NCBI RefSeq assembly: GCF_000226095.1
Contig: NC_016476.1
Coordinates: 620,001-684,000 of the forward strand
DNA: 64,000 nt
Origin: Thermothelomyces thermophilus ATCC 42464
Lineage: Eukaryota; Ascomycota; Sordariomycetes; Sordariales; Chaetomiaceae
Direction: 5' to 3'
The notes below the pieces were generated by a model. It did no database searches. It was not told the DNA's origin and saw nothing but the letters and a program-made list of their open reading frames with translations. Positions 61,287 through 64,000 of this stretch are shown one piece after another (position 1 is the stretch's first letter; every line of letters starts with the position of its first letter). The translations under genes and the position numbers were made by a program.

Positions 61287-61925
61287 ATGGCTGATCGTGT
61301 GAGAAAGAAGTCGAAATCTAAACCTGCTGCGTCGACTCTTCGTGCCAACCATCTCCTGGCCGCGATTCTCTCCTCGGATAATCTTTTAACGATGCGTCCT
61401 TGTACGCCGTGCGAGTCCAAAGGCCTTAGTTCGTGCGAGGTTTCGAAAAGCGATTCTTCTCGATGCGCAGAGTGCGTTCGCAACAAGCGTTCGAATTGTG
61501 ACGTTCTTGGCGTTTCTCCTGCTCAGCTTCGGTCTATTGCGGCTCAGCATCAAAAACTTGAGGATGAGCTTATGGCTGCTGAGGAGCGGGTCCTTCGTCT
61601 CCGGAAACAGAAGCGAATGTGGTTTGAGAAGATGATGAGGGCTATTGCTCGGGGTATCGACAGTGTGGAGGAGTTGGAGCGAGTGGAACGTGAGGAGGCT
61701 GCGGCGGCGGTGGCAGCGGAAGCTTCTGGGGTTACTGCGTCTTCTTCGACCCCATCTCGCCTGTCCGCCGATTTCGGACAGCTTTGGGATGCCGTGTATC
61801 CTGAAGTTCCTTTGGATCCGTCCTTGCTGGCCGATTTCGGGTTGGTTTCGGGTTCGTCGCTTTCGGTCGGTCAGGGTTCCTCTGGTGGAACTGCTGAAGT
61901 TTCTCGGGGCAACTCAGGTTCTTAA
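61287..61925 (+). CDS. Antisense Zn2Cys6-like protein of element A
   Basis: 212-residue protein on the strand opposite pol. It has a basic N-terminus (R-K-K-S-K-S-K) and cysteines 39, 42, 50, 60, 63 and 71 spaced C-x2-C-x7-C-x9-C-x2-C-x7-C, close to the fungal Zn2Cys6 pattern C-x2-C-x6-C-x(5-12)-C-x2-C-x(6-8)-C. A charged coiled coil spans about 76-140 and the tail is Ala/Ser-rich then acidic-hydrophobic (L-W-D-A-V-Y). This order matches binuclear-cluster transcription factors, so DNA binding is inferred, not shown. I start at 61287 because RIP-damaged homologues begin at the equivalent place; an in-frame ATG at 61035 would add 84 residues from LTR sequence. The last 194 bp overlap pol tail to tail. 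Confidence 0.82.
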   Translation: MADRVRKKSKSKPAASTLRANHLLAAILSSDNLLTMRPCTPCESKGLSSCEVSKSDSSRCAECVRNKRSNCDVLGVSPAQLRSIAAQHQKLEDELMAAEERVLRLRKQKRMWFEKMMRAIARGIDSVEELERVEREEAAAAVAAEASGVTASSSTPSRLSADFGQLWDAVYPEVPLDPSLLADFGLVSGSSLSVGQGSSGGTAEVSRGNSGS

Positions 61926-64000
61926 CTGGTTCCCATGAGTTGTCTTCTGGCCCAAAATCAAGCCATTTGACCAGGTACTGCAGTTCTCCGTTGATGATGC
62001 GTGAATCCAGAATTTCTTCGACGTCCCATTCTTCCTCTTCGTCCTCTGCTTCGATGTGCGTGGCAACCTTGGCGTTCTTTGGTGCTGGTTCGAGAAGTGA
62101 AATATGAAAAACATCCGTCCGTAGTCGCATAGATGACGGTAACGATAGTCGGTAGTTGGATGTCGAAATTCGTTCTTTGATAACGAAGGGTCCGACCTTC
62201 TTGAAGTCCAGCTTCGTGCTTGGTCGTTTGGTTCGTAAGTTTCGTGCGATCAGGTAGACTTTATCTCCCCTCTCTAGGCGAGGTCCCTCGAGCCTGTGTT
62301 TGTCGTAGTAGTTCTTCATTCTGGTCTTGACAAACTCGAGTTCCTTCTTGAGCTTCTCGTGCAGTGCGTGCATCTGTTCTGCTTTGACTGCTGCTCTTGG
62401 CACTGTGACCTCTGGTCCTTGCCTAAGGTCTGCTTCATATCCGTAGTTCGCGAAGAACGGTGTGACTTTGGTCGTTTCTGTCGGCGTCGTGTTGTAGGCG
62501 AGTTGTGCTGTTGGTAACAGCATGACCCAGTCGTTTTGCTGGTAGTTGACGTAAGAGCGGAGGTACTGCTCAACAACTTGGTTTAGTCGCTCCGTTTGTC
62601 CGTCAGTCTGTGGGTGATATGCCGTTGACAGCTTGCTGTTAACGCCCAATTGTTGCATTAACGCTTGCCAAAACTTCGATGCGAACTTGGTGTCTCTGTC
62701 GGTGATCCATTCTTGCGGCCAAGCATGCACTGATGCAACTTGCCGATAGATCACGTCTGCCAACTGTTCCGCTGTCCAGGACTCCTTGTAGGGAAAGAAG
62801 TATGCCCACTTAGTCAGGTGATCTACTACAGTAAGAATACTGTCGTAGGTCACTCCTGTGGCCGTGTCCTTGGATTCTGGCAGCTTCGTAATGAAGTCCA
62901 TCGTAACTGAACTCCATGGTTTGTCAGCTGTTGGCAGTGGCTGAAGTAGTCCATACGGCTTGTGTCGTGCCGTTTTGCTCCGATTGCAGATGTCGCAGTT
63001 CCGTACGACTTCCTTAACTCGTGTCGTCAACTGTGGAAAGTCGTAGTGTTTCTTGACTTGTGCGACAGTCTTCGTAACTCCTTTGTGTCCTCCGAGTTTC
63101 GACTCGTGGAGTTCTCGAATCATCCGCAGCTGTTGACCTTTGTCGTGGATGTACGCTTTGCCTCGGTACCAGAGTTTCCCATCTTTCTCTTCTACTCCGT
63201 CAGGTACCACTGGTCCGGGTGCTGCTTGATACTGTGCCTCGTTGATCCTTTCTTCTCGAAAGATTGCGCAGCATTCTAGGAACGAGTCAAGTGGATCGTC
63301 TTCCACGGGTGTCTGCGTCTCGTGATGCAGCGTTCCGTCTGTCCGTTCCTTGAACAACGGTGGTGTCGTTCCCGTTCGTCCTTCCGTGTGATCCGTTCGT
63401 CGGCTTAAGATGTCCGCTCGTGCGTTCTCTTTGCCCTTCTTGTAGCGGATCTCGAAGTTGAATTCCGCGAGGAATTCTGCCCATCGTATTTGTCGTCCGT
63501 TGAGTTCCTTCGTCGTCGTGAAGTATCGCAAATTCTTGTGATCCGTATATACTTGTACCGGTTCAATCGTGCCGCTGAGGTATGGTCGCCATTCCTTGAA
63601 AGCTTCGACAATCGCAAGTAGTTCCTTGTCGTGGATCGGATAATTGAGACGTGGTCCATCGAGCTTCTTTGAAAAGAAGGCTACAGGATGTAGCTTCCCT
63701 TGTTCGTCTCGTTGTCCCAATTGTCCTCCGATGGCGTAGTCTGAAGCGTCCGTTTCTACCTCGAATGGCTTCTTGGGGTCTGGCAGTACCAGTACTGGAT
63801 CCTCGGTGATGGCGTCGCGAATCTGCGTAAATGCCTGCTCGTGTTGCTCTTCCCATTGGAATTCAGCGTTCTTCTTGGTAAGTTCGTGCAAAGGTCGTGC
63901 GATCGCTCCAAAGTTCCTGAGGAACATCCGGTAGAAGTTTGCAAATCCGATGAAGCTTCGTACTTCCGTGACTGACGTCGGTCGTGGCCAATTCTTGATA
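61732..64000 (-). CDS. pol: Pol polyprotein of A, C-terminal part (RT end to chromodomain)
   Basis: Open from the window edge to the stop at 61732; the 5' part is outside. Counting from the Met at 63927: the end of RT (F-I-G-F-A-N-F-Y-R just upstream), RNase H about 50-175 (E-T-D-A-S-D, H-D-K-E-L-L, Y-T-D-H-K-N-L), integrase zinc-binding H-H-C-C about 270-325 (H-x4-G-G-H ... C-D-I-C), integrase core about 335-490 (M-D-F-I, W-I-T-D-R-D, Y-H-P-Q-T-D-G-Q-T-E; catalytic D, D, E all present), GPF module about 590 and chromodomain about 630-690 (Y-L-V-K-W-L-D-F, S-W-E-P). A basic tail of about 45 residues follows; the final 194 bp overlap the antisense gene. This is a typical chromovirus pol. Confidence 0.95.
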   Translation of the reverse strand, partial: IKNWPRPTSVTEVRSFIGFANFYRMFLRNFGAIARPLHELTKKNAEFQWEEQHEQAFTQIRDAITEDPVLVLPDPKKPFEVETDASDYAIGGQLGQRDEQGKLHPVAFFSKKLDGPRLNYPIHDKELLAIVEAFKEWRPYLSGTIEPVQVYTDHKNLRYFTTTKELNGRQIRWAEFLAEFNFEIRYKKGKENARADILSRRTDHTEGRTGTTPPLFKERTDGTLHHETQTPVEDDPLDSFLECCAIFREERINEAQYQAAPGPVVPDGVEEKDGKLWYRGKAYIHDKGQQLRMIRELHESKLGGHKGVTKTVAQVKKHYDFPQLTTRVKEVVRNCDICNRSKTARHKPYGLLQPLPTADKPWSSVTMDFITKLPESKDTATGVTYDSILTVVDHLTKWAYFFPYKESWTAEQLADVIYRQVASVHAWPQEWITDRDTKFASKFWQALMQQLGVNSKLSTAYHPQTDGQTERLNQVVEQYLRSYVNYQQNDWVMLLPTAQLAYNTTPTETTKVTPFFANYGYEADLRQGPEVTVPRAAVKAEQMHALHEKLKKELEFVKTRMKNYYDKHRLEGPRLERGDKVYLIARNLRTKRPSTKLDFKKVGPFVIKERISTSNYRLSLPSSMRLRTDVFHISLLEPAPKNAKVATHIEAEDEEEEWDVEEILDSRIINGELQYLVKWLDFGPEDNSWEPVKNLSCPEKLQQFHQRNPDRPKATNPKPTRNRPARTDPKELQDTRHPKAVRNRRTGEMGSKKTQ

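Larger units (their letters stand above)
60741..64000 (-). mobile_element. Ty3/gypsy element A, unmutated, 3' half
   Basis: Minus-strand element whose 3' LTR, polypurine tract, antisense gene and C-terminal pol lie in the window; gag, RT and the 5' LTR are beyond 64000. Unlike every other copy it shows no RIP stops and normal CA/TG/CG content. It inserted into the already decayed C2 LTR, so it is the youngest layer and may be active. Confidence 0.92.

Noticed and set aside
60956-61486. 176-codon minus-strand open run
   Set aside because: Complement of the antisense gene plus LTR; no family resemblance and not kept in other copies.
61645-62576. Open runs 61645-61938, 61914-62114, 62296-62517 and 62316-62576
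   Set aside because: Alternate frames of the antisense gene or pol in unmutated DNA, where chance open runs are expected.
62962-63944. Open runs 62962-63279, 63287-63484, 63405-63659, 63563-63856 and 63756-63944
   Set aside because: Shadow frames within the intact pol of A.
1-64000. CRISPR arrays, tRNA, rRNA or intact cellular genes
   Set aside because: Repeats here are dispersed LTRs and TA-rich decay, not regularly spaced arrays; no cloverleaf or rRNA core was recognised by eye.

Overview
This window looks like a block of transposon-packed heterochromatin from a filamentous ascomycete fungus (Pezizomycotina). I see no intact host gene, tRNA, rRNA or CRISPR array. The reasons for a fungus are: chromodomain Ty3/gypsy elements, a Tad-like LINE, and copy-to-copy differences that are overwhelmingly C-to-T / G-to-A transitions creating TpA and TAG/TAA stops. 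That is the footprint of repeat-induced point mutation (RIP). The species cannot be named from this sequence.

Layout. One Ty3/gypsy superfamily occurs as six full or partial elements plus a solo LTR. All share gag, pol and the last ~200 bp of the LTR, but carry four LTR/U3 types, named here A (414 bp), B (447-454 bp), C (454 bp, about 452 bp in C2) and D (419 bp). They are: C0 (1-3379, minus, cut by the window start), C1 (19177-26794, minus, target duplication GGCAG), B1 (28306-35889, plus, CTAGG), solo LTR B2 (37604-38051, TTTAG), C2 (38300 to beyond the window, minus, split three times), D1 (38703-46193, minus, CTTAT, inside the C2 LTR), B3 (52822-60424, minus, TCTAA, inside C2 gag) and A (60741 to beyond 64000, minus, inside the other C2 LTR). 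Older layers are a second chromovirus E (plus strand, 3380-5842 and 17687-18528), an 11.8 kb gypsy element X nested in E (5843-17686, matching 462-bp LTRs), a LINE on the minus strand (27171-38299, broken by B1 and B2), and an unrecognised minus-strand reading frame (27170-26795 joined to 19176-18701) broken by C1 and the LINE.

How the genes fit together. In the shared superfamily, gag starts about 30 bp inside the 5' LTR and ends with a CCHC knuckle plus a long tail. Pol (protease, RT, RNase H, integrase, chromodomain) follows in the -1 frame. Only element A is free of RIP damage, and its pol is open to the window edge.

The most interesting system is an extra gene on the opposite strand, lying between the end of pol and the 3' LTR and overlapping pol tail to tail. 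In A it is intact (61287-61925, 212 aa): a basic N-terminus, six cysteines spaced like a Zn2Cys6 (Gal4-type) DNA-binding cluster, a coiled coil, and an acidic/hydrophobic tail. The same antisense gene can be read in C1, C2, D1, B1 and B3, although RIP has turned most cysteine codons into tyrosine codons. U3 type and antisense-gene type vary together while gag-pol and the U5 end stay constant. This suggests an element-encoded regulator that co-evolves with its own LTR. Element X also carries unexplained extra reading frames on both strands beyond pol.
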